The notes: generated from the sequence alone by a model not told the origin. Positions 18,214 to 27,736 are shown, counted from the stretch's first letter. The stretch is DNA of 64,000 nucleotides from Prochlorococcus sp. AG-402-P16 (GCA_003216295.1 QCJB01000001.1:95595-159594); one strand, 5' to 3'. Translations and numbers: made by a program.

Positions 18214-18243
18214 AAAAAACCCGACTTTGGTCGGGTTTTTTTT
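18214..18243 (+). terminator. Rho-independent terminator of the RTX gene
   Basis: CCCGAC (18220-18225) and GTCGGG (18230-18235) form a perfect stem with loop TTTG, flanked by six A on the left and a run of T on the right. It lies 20 bp after the RTX stop codon and is the clearest intrinsic terminator in the window, isolating this gene from the glycosyltransferase downstream. Confidence 0.92.
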
Positions 18244-18361
18244 TGTCTTTTATTTATTCTTAAATTTAAAAACTTTTGATTTACTTCCTTTCCTATTTAG
18301 AATCTAATTAAGTGGCATGAAATCTAATTATTGGTGATGATTAACCTTTTGTCTTAATTTA

Positions 18362-20014
18362 ATGAATACCGCAATTTTTTATCACCCGGAAGCTTATACG
18401 ACTTCCAATCCTAAATTAATGGGAAGAAATGTTGCAGGCGAATCTTTTCTAAGAGGTTTTTTTTCTCACAGTAAAGCCACAGAGTTTTGGGCACAAGTTC
18501 AAAGTGTTGATCATGCTAATCATTTTTCAAAAAAGTTAATTTCTGCTGGTCGCCAAGAATTGGTTCATTTTGTTGATAAGTCTTCTTTGGGACAGCTATC
18601 TACTCCCGGCTGTGTTTTTTTTCCAGGACCTGGAATTTCGGAACATGCTTTCCATAGATCTGTAAGCGGATCTAATTCATGGAGTCTCTGTGGAATAACA
18701 CATACCACATCCTCATTAAACGCCATAAATTCAATTACCAATCTTATTACCGCTCCAATACAGCCATGGGATGCAGTGATTTGTACCAGTAAAACTGTAA
18801 AAAACAACGTTGAGCTTATCTTGCAAAACCAAGTTAATTATTTAAAAGACCGACTTGGCATTAGAAAAATCGTTTTACCACAGTTGCCAATAATACCTCT
18901 TGGTATTCATACTTCTGATTTTAATTTTTCTTCTTCTCGAAAATCTAAAGCAAGGTTAGAACTCAAAGCTTCTCCTGATACATTAATTGTTCTCTATATG
19001 GGTAGGTTATCTTTTCATGCAAAAGCTCATCCTTTAGCTATGTATCAAGCTTTAGAAAAAGCAGTGGAAATTAGTGGGAAAGATATTCTTCTTGTCGAAT
19101 GTGGTTGGCATGCCAACGATTCTATTGCCGAGGCTTATCAAGAAGCCGCAATGGAGACCTGTCCAAATGTTCGAGTCGTTCATCTTGATGGGCGAAAAGC
19201 TGAAAACCGAGAAATTGCTTGGTCAGCTGCCGATATTTTCTGCTCACTTTCCGATAATATTCAGGAAACTTTTGGAATTGTTCCCTTAGAGGCTATGGCT
19301 GCAGGATTACCAGTAGTTGTTTCCGATTGGGATGGATATAAGGATACAGTTAGAGATGGTATTGACGGTTTTCGTATACCTACCTTGATTCCACATGCTG
19401 GCTTGGGAAATGACTTAGCCTATAGACATGCTATGGAATTGGATACTTATGATATGTATTGTGGCTATACAAGTTCGCTTATCTCTGTAAATATTCAAGT
19501 TGCTGTAAGAGCCTTTGTTCAATTGTTTGAATCCTCTGAACTTAGAGAAAAAATGGGTAAGGCTGGACGCAATCGTGTTGTTGATTTATATGACTGGTCA
19601 AAAATCATTCCTCAATATGAATCTTTATGGATGAAGTTAAATGAATTGCGTTTAGCTAACAAAGAAGAGTCGAATAGGCATAGTTGTTCTTGGTCTGCAT
19701 CTTTGGACCCATTTCACACATTTAGTGATTACCCTACTAAGGTTTTGTCTTCGGACTCAGTTTTATCTTTAGTTGATTCAAGTGTGGAAACTGCGTTTTA
19801 TCGCATCAAAAAATATCTCAATTTGAAAATGATAAATTATGCAGCATTTGTTTTACCTAGTGAAAATGAAATTACTTTAGTTCTTGAAGCTGCATTAAAT
19901 GGACCAAAGTCTCCGCAACAATTGATTTCCGATATTCCAGCTAAACGAAAACCTTGTGTTCTCAGAAGTTTGGTTTGGCTTGTTAAATTAGGTATTCTTA
20001 ATGAATTACAGTAA
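18362..20014 (+). CDS. GT4-family glycosyltransferase
   Basis: A 550-residue putative glycosyltransferase with a GT-B fold. The second Rossmann domain shows VLYMGRLSFHAKAHPLAMYQ (about 215-234), the acid motif SDNIQETFGIVPLEAMAAG (E-x-F-G-x-x-x-x-E-A, about 300) and VVVSDWDGYKDTVRDG. Residues about 440-550 form an extra C-terminal region not usual for simple GT4 enzymes. The acceptor and sugar donor cannot be told. Its position directly behind the RTX gene's terminator and next to a second glycosyltransferase suggests a role in a surface glycan, possibly decoration of the RTX protein, but this is inference. Confidence 0.85.
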   Translation: MNTAIFYHPEAYTTSNPKLMGRNVAGESFLRGFFSHSKATEFWAQVQSVDHANHFSKKLISAGRQELVHFVDKSSLGQLSTPGCVFFPGPGISEHAFHRSVSGSNSWSLCGITHTTSSLNAINSITNLITAPIQPWDAVICTSKTVKNNVELILQNQVNYLKDRLGIRKIVLPQLPIIPLGIHTSDFNFSSSRKSKARLELKASPDTLIVLYMGRLSFHAKAHPLAMYQALEKAVEISGKDILLVECGWHANDSIAEAYQEAAMETCPNVRVVHLDGRKAENREIAWSAADIFCSLSDNIQETFGIVPLEAMAAGLPVVVSDWDGYKDTVRDGIDGFRIPTLIPHAGLGNDLAYRHAMELDTYDMYCGYTSSLISVNIQVAVRAFVQLFESSELREKMGKAGRNRVVDLYDWSKIIPQYESLWMKLNELRLANKEESNRHSCSWSASLDPFHTFSDYPTKVLSSDSVLSLVDSSVETAFYRIKKYLNLKMINYAAFVLPSENEITLVLEAALNGPKSPQQLISDIPAKRKPCVLRSLVWLVKLGILNELQ

Positions 20015-20080
20015 TAATCATTTATTTAAAATGCAACTGAAAGTAAGAATGTCTATTTTAAAAGTTCAATTGATTATGTA

Positions 20081-21325
20081 ATGAATATTCTATTTATTCA
20101 TCAAAATTTTCCCGCTCAATTTAAATTTTTAGCTCCAGAATTGGCTCAACGTGGTCATAATATTGTTGCTATGAATATGCAAAATAAAAAATCAAAAAAG
20201 GTAAATGGAGTAACACTTATTCCTTATTCAGTTACTAAAGGAAGTACACCAGATATTCATCCTTGGTTGAGTGATTTTGAACCGAAGATTATTAGAGCAG
20301 AGGCATGTCTTAACATGGCATTAAAAATAAAAAAATCTGGTTTTGAACCTGATTTGATTATTGCCCATCATGGTTGGGGCGAAAGTCTTTTCCTTAAAGA
20401 GATTTGGAAAAAAGCAAAATTAGCTATTTATTGTGAATTTTTCTATAAACCAAAAGGGGCAGATATGGGATTTGACCCTGAGTTTCCACTTAAAGATCCT
20501 GAAGAATACTGTATTTTATCTTTAAAGAATTTAAATAATAAATTGCATTTTGAAATTGCTGATGCTGGATTGAGTCCCACTTATTGGCAAGCTAGTACTT
20601 TCCCAGAGTATTTCAGATCAAAAATCAAAGTAGTTCATGATGGAATTGATACTGAAGTATTAGTTCCTAACCAGGAAGTGAAATTGAGCATTAATGGTGA
20701 TTTAACTTTATCCAAAGAGAATGAAGTAATTACTTTTGTAAATCGCAATTTAGAGCCTTATCGTGGATATCATGTTTTTATGCAAGCTTTACCAGAAATT
20801 TTAAAGCAAAGACCTAATGTTCATGTCTTGATAGTCGGAGGGAATCAGGTTAGTTATGGAAAAAGACCAGAAAATGGTAAAACTTGGAGGGAAATTTATG
20901 TGGAGAAAGTAAGAGAAAAGATTAGCAAGGATGATTGGAAAAGAGTTCATTTTTTAGGTTTAATTTCATATGATGTATTTATTGCTGTGCTTCAACTTAG
21001 TAGTGTTCATATATATTTAACCTATCCATTTGTTTTATCTTGGAGTCTTCTTGAGGCAATGAGTATAGGATGTGCAATTGTTGCCAGTGATACTCAACCT
21101 GTTCAAGAAGCAATTATGCATAATGAAACAGGTATTTTAGTTGACTTTTTTGATATAAATTCTCTTGCAAATGAAGTTTGCAAACTACTTGATGATCCAA
21201 TCACTAGGAATCGACTTGGAAAGAATGCAAGATCATTTACTAAGGAAAATTATGATCTCAAAAGTATATGCTTACCTAAGCAAATAGAGTGGGTTGAAGA
21301 ATTTAGTAATTTGGAAAATTCTTAA
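20081..21325 (+). CDS. GT4-family glycosyltransferase
   Basis: A 414-residue GT-B enzyme. The N-terminus MNILFIHQNFPAQFKFLAP and the Gly-rich LAQRGHNIVAM form the acceptor domain. The donor domain begins about residue 220 with NRNLEPYRGYHVFMQALP, followed by VLIVGGNQVSYG and the nucleotide-sugar motif LSWSLLEAMSIGCAIVASD (about 320), where the usual EGFG is reduced but the E-A pair is kept. Its 3' end overlaps the 3' end of the converging hlyD-type gene by 4 bp. It is probably co-transcribed with the preceding glycosyltransferase (66-bp gap). Confidence 0.87.
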   Translation: MNILFIHQNFPAQFKFLAPELAQRGHNIVAMNMQNKKSKKVNGVTLIPYSVTKGSTPDIHPWLSDFEPKIIRAEACLNMALKIKKSGFEPDLIIAHHGWGESLFLKEIWKKAKLAIYCEFFYKPKGADMGFDPEFPLKDPEEYCILSLKNLNNKLHFEIADAGLSPTYWQASTFPEYFRSKIKVVHDGIDTEVLVPNQEVKLSINGDLTLSKENEVITFVNRNLEPYRGYHVFMQALPEILKQRPNVHVLIVGGNQVSYGKRPENGKTWREIYVEKVREKISKDDWKRVHFLGLISYDVFIAVLQLSSVHIYLTYPFVLSWSLLEAMSIGCAIVASDTQPVQEAIMHNETGILVDFFDINSLANEVCKLLDDPITRNRLGKNARSFTKENYDLKSICLPKQIEWVEEFSNLENS

Positions 21326-22449
21326 ATAGATTTTAATGAATCTGTTTTTTCTCTAAAATTTTTCAGTAATAATTGTAAATATGTTACTTTTCTAAGTTTT
21401 ATATTTGCAGTTAGACTCATTCCAGCTTGTAAAGGTAGTTTTTCCCCAGATTTTAATAAAAGATATTGATTATTTAGTTCTATATCTGCAGGGAAACGAT
21501 AACCTTTTCCTTCCGAGGGAATAGGCGGAAGAGCATCTGATCCTATTTTTTTTAAGGTCCCTGTTAGTACTCCAAAATCATTAGCAGGGAATGAATCTAT
21601 GCTTATGTCTGCAATTTTTCCTGGTTGGACAAATCCAATTGTTCTATTATCTATTTCAATTTTTGCAAGCAAATTATCTGTTGGTACAATTTTTAAAACC
21701 GGTTGAGAAGTTCTAGCTACGAAACCAGGACCTTTTGGTGATAATTGAAATACAATACCAGAAATAGGTGAAATAATTTCTTGATATTTAAGCGTAATTA
21801 AATTAGCTTTAATCTGGCTTTCAATATCTTGGACTAATATTTTTTGTTGTAGATATTGAAGCTCTGAGACTGCTCCTTCCTCAACTAAAACTTTGAGTTT
21901 CTCTAAGATTTGATTATTGATAGCGAGATTATTTTTTAGTGAATTAAATCTTTCTTCAGTGATATCAGTATCTAATCGAATTAATACTTGCCCTTTTTTC
22001 ACTTTCTCACCTTCTTCAACCAAAATCTCTCTAGCAACTCCCTCTAGGGGCATTTGCACGTCTACAACGCCACCTTTTGGTTCCAGCTTTCCTTGGGCTT
22101 GAACTATTTCTTCTGTTTCCGCGAAACTTAACCAACCTATAGAGAAGGCAGTTCCACCCATTAAAACCCAGGTTATTGATCTGGCCCAAAACCTCGATTG
22201 TTTTAAGGCTATTTGATCAGTGTCACTACTAACAACTGACTCAACTTTATCTTGAAGTAATTGTATCCAAATTGATGGTTTGAACTTATCTAACTTTAAT
22301 GAAAAATTAGTTTTATCCTTGATTTTGGATTTTAGTTTTTTTGTTTGCTTTTTTATGAAATAAAATGATTTATTTTTATCTATTTTCAAGAGAATAGTCT
22401 CTTTCCTTTCATTTAATTTATTTAAAAAATTTGAAATGTTTTTTTTCAT
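21322..22449 (-). CDS. HlyD-family membrane fusion protein (type I secretion)
   Basis: Periplasmic adaptor linking the inner-membrane ABC exporter to an outer-membrane TolC-like channel. The 375-residue product has a long basic cytoplasmic N-terminus (1-88), one transmembrane helix (about 90-110, ITWVLMGGTAFSIGWLSF), a biotinyl-lipoyl-like half (VQMPLEGVAREILVEEGEKV), a short coiled-coil hairpin (about 165-215) and a beta-barrel domain ending in the HlyD signature region LPLQAGMSLTANI (about 340). The hairpin is shorter than in E. coli HlyD. It starts 5 bp after the ABC transporter stop, in the same operon. No TolC homologue is in the window. Confidence 0.92.
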   Translation of the reverse strand: MKKNISNFLNKLNERKETILLKIDKNKSFYFIKKQTKKLKSKIKDKTNFSLKLDKFKPSIWIQLLQDKVESVVSSDTDQIALKQSRFWARSITWVLMGGTAFSIGWLSFAETEEIVQAQGKLEPKGGVVDVQMPLEGVAREILVEEGEKVKKGQVLIRLDTDITEERFNSLKNNLAINNQILEKLKVLVEEGAVSELQYLQQKILVQDIESQIKANLITLKYQEIISPISGIVFQLSPKGPGFVARTSQPVLKIVPTDNLLAKIEIDNRTIGFVQPGKIADISIDSFPANDFGVLTGTLKKIGSDALPPIPSEGKGYRFPADIELNNQYLLLKSGEKLPLQAGMSLTANIKLRKVTYLQLLLKNFREKTDSLKSI

Positions 22450-22454
22450 AGATT

Positions 22455-25400
22455 TTAAGATGATTCTTGTTGCAGGAATAAAGCATAATATCGTCCTTTT
22501 TGCTCAATTAATTCGTCATGGGTCCCTATCTCAACAATAGTCCCTTTATCAAGCATTACGATTATATCTGCGTTACGAACAGTACTTAATCGGTGAGTTA
22601 TAAAAAAAACTGTTGAGTTTTTACAGGATTTTCTAAGACCTTCGCAGACTTTTCTTTCTGTTTCATAATCAAGTGCACTTGTGGCCTCGTCAAGTATTAA
22701 CAATTTTGGATTGCTAAGCAATGTTCTTGCAATGGCAATTCTTTGTTTTTGCCCCCCTGATAATCCTGCGCCTCTCTCACCTACAGTCGTACTATATCCA
22801 TCAGGAAGGTCCATAATGAAATCATGAGCATCAGCAGTTCTTGCGACATTTACAATATCGTCACTCGGTGATTCTGGATCAATAAGTGCAATATTGTCAC
22901 TTACAGATCCTGCAAATAATAAAGGTTCTTGAGGAACTATTCCAATTTGTCTGCGAAGAGAGTACAGCTCAACTTTGTTTACGTCATATCCATCTATTAA
23001 TAATCTTCCAACGTTAGGTTTATATAGTCTTGGTAATAATTTCATTAGAGTACTTTTGCCACTACCGCTTTGCCCTACAACCCCAACAAATTGTCCTTTA
23101 TTAATTTTTAAATTAATTTTTTTAAGTACTGCAGGTTGATTGGGATCGAAAGTAAAGGTTAAATTTTCAAATTCAACATCGCCTTCAATAGTGGGTAATG
23201 GAATCTTTGATTTATCTAATTCGTTTGCCTCTTCTGGAGTATCAATAATATCTGCAAGTCTTTCAAAAGATACCCTTAATTCTTGTACATTTTGCCAAAT
23301 TGTACTGAGTCTTAGAAGGGGTTGTGTTACATAACCAGATATGATTCTGAATGCAATAAGTTGGCCGAGACTAAGTTGCCCATCAAGTACAAGTGAGGCA
23401 CCAATCCATAGTACTAATAGTTGAGATAATTGCTGAAGAACTTTACTGGTCTCTGAGAGAGCAGTTCCAGTTATCGTTTTTCTGAAAGAACTAGATATAT
23501 ATCCATTATAAAGTTCTTGCCATTTCCATCGGCTAACTCTCTCAACATTTTGCGCTTTCACAGTTTGTATACCAGTTAAAACTTCAACGAGATGGCTTTG
23601 TGTTTTTGCATTATCTACAGCTGTTTCTCTAATTTGTCTTCTAATTAATGGAGTACCTATAACTGTGATTAGAATCTGAATTGGAACAACACCTAGTGCA
23701 ATAAATGTTAATAACCAGCTATAAACTGCCATGATTACAATATAAATCAAGGAAAATCCCGCATCTAAAATAGTTGTTAAAGCTTGGCCAGTTAAAAAAT
23801 TTCTTATTTTTTCTAATTCACCTACCCTCTGGCCCAATTCACCAACAGGTCTGCGATCAAAGTAATTTAATGGAAGTCTTAATAAATGATCTATAACTTC
23901 TGCACCAAGCCTTGTATCTATACGATTAGTTGTTTCTTGAAATAGAAATGTTCTCAAACTACTAATTACTCCTCCTAATATTGTTATGACAACAAGTGCT
24001 ACTCCAAGTATTTGCAATGTATCTAAACTTCTTTGATTAATAACTTTATCAATTATTACTTGAATCATTAGTGGACTAGCTAATCCAAATAATTGAACAA
24101 CAAAAGAGGCTAATAGGACTTGAAGAAGAATACCTCGATATCGATTTATTACTGGTAATAACCAATTAATTCCAAACTTACTATTTGGTGTCTGTTCTGT
24201 TCGTTCTACTATTAAAAGTTCGACTTCACCTGATTCAAAACTTTTTTCAAATTCATCTGGATTTAGGATAATTTTTCCTTCACTTGGAGATATTATTTCT
24301 AAAAATTTTAAATTACTTTCCTTGACAATAGCGAAGCTATTTTTCCACGATATTATTGAAGGTGATGGGAGCCTACTTCCCATACTAGATTGAACTTTTA
24401 TAGTCGTACTATATAAACCCAACATTGATGTAATTCCACCAAGAAGTTGTAGATTTGGTTTTTGTCCTCTTTGTATACTATCTTTAAGGATTTTTTCGAT
24501 TGAATCAACTCTGAAAGGTAATTTCATCAGATTTGAAAGCATCTGAAGACATGCAAGTGTCTCTCTTAATAATCCATCTCCTCTTATTATTTTAAAACTT
24601 TCTTTCTGCTCATATTGACCTATTTGTTCAGTACTTTCATCTAAAGAATTCAATACTTTAGTAACTTTTAAGCTTTCTTCTTTTTCATTTTTATTGCTTT
24701 CTATTATTTTGGATTCTTTATTCGAATTATTATTAGATATAGATAAATTTTGGATTATTGATTTAGGAAACACTAATATTCTTGCTTGTAAGTCGCCTCT
24801 AGTATTAATTGTTTCTTGAAGGTTAATTAAGTCTCCAATTTCTTTTTCAAGAATATTTCCACTGCCAACAATATATTCTGAATCTTCGGATCCTTTCACT
24901 TTATCGCCGTTTTTTACACATTGAATCTTCACATTCTCATAAAGCGTTTTCATTATTTGACTAACTTTTTGTTCTTGTCGAGGTATAGATTCAGTTAGCC
25001 TTAGAAATTGTTGATAAATTTCTGAAATAAAAACGGTTGAATTGCACCAATTCCTAAAGGAAATTTCTTCTTTATATAACTTGATAATAATGTGATCAGC
25101 TATTGCAATTGCTATTACATTTTTACTACATGTTGTATATTCACAGCCTTTTATTCTTAATAGCGAAGCAACACCAATACATGAACCTGGTCCAAGTTTT
25201 CCAATTGTTTCAAGCTTACTTGAATGAAGTAATCTTGCTTCACCCTGTAGTAAAAAGAGCACTTTATTAGGAATAGTCTCTCGTTTACATATGATATTTC
25301 CCATCTCAAACTCTAAGATTTCAGAATTCTTTTCCAGATATTCAAGATTTTCGGTACTGATATTTTGAAAAGCCTTGAATAATTTTAGGTTGGAAATCAT
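22455..25400 (-). CDS. Type I secretion ABC transporter with cyclic-nucleotide-binding-like and degenerate C39 domains
   Basis: A 981-residue HlyB-like exporter. Residues 1-130 resemble a cNMP-binding (Crp-like) domain. A low-complexity linker (150-270) is followed by a C39 peptidase-like domain (about 270-400) in which the catalytic Cys position is not conserved (RETLACLQML in place of D/E-C-G). It is therefore a non-cleaving substrate-docking domain. Six membrane helices span about 420-700. The ATPase has Walker A GQSGSGKST (about 775), LSGGQKQR signature (about 880) and Walker B LLILDEATSALD (about 900). It should export unprocessed substrates such as the RTX protein. The stop of the PPIase gene overlaps its start by 4 bp. 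Confidence 0.93.
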   Translation of the reverse strand: MISNLKLFKAFQNISTENLEYLEKNSEILEFEMGNIICKRETIPNKVLFLLQGEARLLHSSKLETIGKLGPGSCIGVASLLRIKGCEYTTCSKNVIAIAIADHIIIKLYKEEISFRNWCNSTVFISEIYQQFLRLTESIPRQEQKVSQIMKTLYENVKIQCVKNGDKVKGSEDSEYIVGSGNILEKEIGDLINLQETINTRGDLQARILVFPKSIIQNLSISNNNSNKESKIIESNKNEKEESLKVTKVLNSLDESTEQIGQYEQKESFKIIRGDGLLRETLACLQMLSNLMKLPFRVDSIEKILKDSIQRGQKPNLQLLGGITSMLGLYSTTIKVQSSMGSRLPSPSIISWKNSFAIVKESNLKFLEIISPSEGKIILNPDEFEKSFESGEVELLIVERTEQTPNSKFGINWLLPVINRYRGILLQVLLASFVVQLFGLASPLMIQVIIDKVINQRSLDTLQILGVALVVITILGGVISSLRTFLFQETTNRIDTRLGAEVIDHLLRLPLNYFDRRPVGELGQRVGELEKIRNFLTGQALTTILDAGFSLIYIVIMAVYSWLLTFIALGVVPIQILITVIGTPLIRRQIRETAVDNAKTQSHLVEVLTGIQTVKAQNVERVSRWKWQELYNGYISSSFRKTITGTALSETSKVLQQLSQLLVLWIGASLVLDGQLSLGQLIAFRIISGYVTQPLLRLSTIWQNVQELRVSFERLADIIDTPEEANELDKSKIPLPTIEGDVEFENLTFTFDPNQPAVLKKINLKINKGQFVGVVGQSGSGKSTLMKLLPRLYKPNVGRLLIDGYDVNKVELYSLRRQIGIVPQEPLLFAGSVSDNIALIDPESPSDDIVNVARTADAHDFIMDLPDGYSTTVGERGAGLSGGQKQRIAIARTLLSNPKLLILDEATSALDYETERKVCEGLRKSCKNSTVFFITHRLSTVRNADIIVMLDKGTIVEIGTHDELIEQKGRYYALFLQQESS

Positions 25401-26149
25401 AATTCTTCCGTTACATCTGTATTGGATTTTTTACTTTCTAGAAGTATATTTCTTAGCTCAGTAACATTAGAATTTATCCAATTTGAAAATAGTTCTTCTC
25501 GCATTAATCCTCTCATTCCATCATCTAATTTAGCTTGAGTATAGAACTCAACTCTCAAAATCATATGATACCCGTCTATTGGAACGGGACGTTGTGTCTC
25601 TCCAACTTTACTATTTCTAAGTACTTCTCTGATTGCTGGATTAATACTTCCTAATGCTGCTGGACCAATTCTTCCTAGAGTAATTCTTTCAGGACCCTCT
25701 GTGTGATTTGCAGCTATTTCCTCAAATGTTGATTCATTTTCTACGATCCTTAGATATAGCTCTCTTGCTTGAAAAACATTTTGTTTTTGAATGAGGCTAT
25801 ATACAACAGTATCTAGATCATTTTTTCTTTTTAGAAAATGTGCTTCTGCTTGAGAATCAAAGTTTTGTTTACAAAATTTTCCTTCACGAGCCTTTTTTAA
25901 TGCAACATCACGAAAGTGCTCTTCAGTAATTCTTTTTTTGATACACCAATCTTTAATAGACTCTTCGTTTTTAATGCCTAGATTTTTTGAAAAATCTTTA
26001 ATAATATTTTCCTCAAGTTCTTTTTCAAGTTCTACAGCTTTTAACTTTTGTCTAACAAATTCAGATCCAATTAGTGAATCCAATAACTGATTTTTCTCAA
26101 GTAAGTCAATACAATTTTCAGTTAGAACATTTAACGATTTCAATTCCAT
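25397..26149 (-). CDS. Parvulin-type peptidyl-prolyl isomerase in type I secretion operon
   Basis: A 250-residue SurA/PpiC-like protein. The N-terminal 100 residues are helical and charged. Residues about 115-205 show the parvulin pattern: FQARELYLRIVENESTFEEI, then ITLGRIGPAALGSINPAIRE, then VGETQRPVPIDGYHMILRV. There is no signal peptide, so unlike SurA it should act in the cytosol, probably keeping the secreted substrate export-competent. The last codons overlap the ABC transporter start as ATGA, so translation is coupled. Other cyanobacterial type I clusters are known to carry such a gene, from memory. Confidence 0.85.
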   Translation of the reverse strand: MELKSLNVLTENCIDLLEKNQLLDSLIGSEFVRQKLKAVELEKELEENIIKDFSKNLGIKNEESIKDWCIKKRITEEHFRDVALKKAREGKFCKQNFDSQAEAHFLKRKNDLDTVVYSLIQKQNVFQARELYLRIVENESTFEEIAANHTEGPERITLGRIGPAALGSINPAIREVLRNSKVGETQRPVPIDGYHMILRVEFYTQAKLDDGMRGLMREELFSNWINSNVTELRNILLESKKSNTDVTEEL

Positions 26150-26214
26150 TATATCAATGTAAATTGATCTAGTTTATTTAATTGGATTATAGATGATAGG
26201 AGAAAAAAATTTAT

Positions 26215-26400
26215 TCAGCTTTCAATTTCTTTTTTTAAGGCAGTTGAATAAGCTAATTCAGCAGTTTTGCTAACCGCTAACAAAGCCTGAAGCCTATTAA
26301 TTTCAGATTGAACAAACTGAAGACTTCCTAATTGCTGTTTAGCATTATCTGAAAGACTCTCTGAATCATATTCCTGACCATCAATTGTTATTTTTGCCAT
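26215..26400 (-). CDS. DUF6447-like small protein upstream of the type I secretion operon
   Basis: A 61-residue protein, MAKITIDGQEYDSESLSDNAKQ at the N-terminus, followed by an amphipathic helix (about 25-60). I recognise it as the DUF6447 type of small cyanobacterial proteins, which are often found beside type I secretion genes; this is from memory. It has no signal peptide and no membrane segment. It lies 65 bp upstream of the PPIase gene on the same strand, so it may be the first gene of the exporter operon. The function is unknown; it could be a small chaperone-like factor or a secreted peptide. Confidence 0.72.
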   Translation of the reverse strand: MAKITIDGQEYDSESLSDNAKQQLGSLQFVQSEINRLQALLAVSKTAELAYSTALKKEIES

Positions 26401-26551
26401 GATTTTTATTTAAAGTTGAAATTAAGTTAATTCTACGTGGTCTTCAAGTCTAGTTCGGTTACCCGTGCAAGCTATTTACCGTATAAAATTGCTAAGCATA
26501 TCAATACTTAGTTTTCTATTTAACTTAGTCTTTTGTAATTAAGATAAGTCT

Positions 26552-27727
26552 CTAACTCCAGCCTAAAACTTCTTGAAAAATACCTATATTTTCATTTGAT
26601 TCTGAAAATCCCATTAATACTTCACCTCTTGTTTCAATTCCTTGATTTAAATTAGATAGCCAATATTGCATGCCCTCATCATCTGCACCTCTTTCTAGAA
26701 CATTATTATAAAGTCTCTCAATATAAGATTCATTGGAAATTAAATTACCATATTTACTAATAAATTCATTTGAAATAATAAATGATGAACATGTTTGTCT
26801 ATATGTATTTTCTTCCGATTGATTCATTCTTATCCAATAATTTAGACCTTCTGAATCAGGAAATCTATTGAAAGCCGCATTGTATAATCTAAATATTTTT
26901 CCTGTTATATCTTTAATTCCGGTAATTTGATTAAAGACACCCTCTATGTCATCTTCTACATTAATGATTTTGTTTGCAAATTTGAGATTTTTCATCCCTG
27001 TAATGCTTTCCTTTCCTATTGAAGTTTCTATTGAGTATTTATGGTCGCTAGATTGAAAGAATTTGTATTTTTCGAAGTTTTTGTTAAAGATCATAGTACC
27101 ACTATCATTTTCTCTGCCCCATATTTTTTTTAAAGCATTAATGTCTCCCTCGGAAAACCAGAAGTTCCAATCATTATCTCCTTTGTTGTAAGACATTACT
27201 GTATCTTCAGAATTCCATCTTTCGTCAAATCCATCTTCATTTGGGTGCGACAAACCTATTGAATGTCCAATTTCGTGAATAATAGTATTCTTATCAAATG
27301 AATTTAAATTGTTTTGACTTTGAGCTAACCATAAAACATCAAACCATTTACCAGCTTCTACTTCTTGTTTAATGCACATACCTACTGTATTTTCCTGAAA
27401 GTTTGATGAAAAACTAATAGGATAAATATCTAAAATTGATCCATTATTATGTGACATTTCAATAAAATCAAGATCTATAATCTCATCTAATCTTATAAAT
27501 AAATCTTTAATAAATTCATGGCTATTTTGGAAGTTACCAATGCTTGTAATTTGAATAGCATTAGTATTATGAACAAAACCAACGCTACTTGTATAATATC
27601 TATCTAGATATTTATCTCCAATTTGAGTATCAAAAAAATATGTTAATGTCTCGTTTTTTTCTCCCACCGCCAGTTTCGAGAAATTAATATGATTTTGATT
27701 AATAAGGTATGTATAACTAAAACTCAT
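26552..27727 (-). CDS. Metzincin-type zinc metalloprotease with C-terminal DUF4214 repeats
   Basis: A 391-residue protein. The zinc site is IIHEIGHSIGLSH (HExxHxxGxxH, about 150-160), followed by a Met-turn DTVMSYN (about 177), which places the N-terminal 210 residues among M10/serralysin-like metzincins. Residues about 270-391 carry two DUF4214-type repeats (FNRFPDSEGLNYW and LERGADDEGMQYW). Serralysins normally end in RTX repeats; here none are present and DUF4214 replaces them. There is no signal peptide, so secretion by the adjacent type I system is likely but not proven. It starts 9 bp after the end of the upstream gmd gene on the same strand. It may process or turn over surface proteins. 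Confidence 0.85.
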   Translation of the reverse strand: MSFSYTYLINQNHINFSKLAVGEKNETLTYFFDTQIGDKYLDRYYTSSVGFVHNTNAIQITSIGNFQNSHEFIKDLFIRLDEIIDLDFIEMSHNNGSILDIYPISFSSNFQENTVGMCIKQEVEAGKWFDVLWLAQSQNNLNSFDKNTIIHEIGHSIGLSHPNEDGFDERWNSEDTVMSYNKGDNDWNFWFSEGDINALKKIWGRENDSGTMIFNKNFEKYKFFQSSDHKYSIETSIGKESITGMKNLKFANKIINVEDDIEGVFNQITGIKDITGKIFRLYNAAFNRFPDSEGLNYWIRMNQSEENTYRQTCSSFIISNEFISKYGNLISNESYIERLYNNVLERGADDEGMQYWLSNLNQGIETRGEVLMGFSESNENIGIFQEVLGWS

Positions 27728-27736
27728 TATCTTTTA

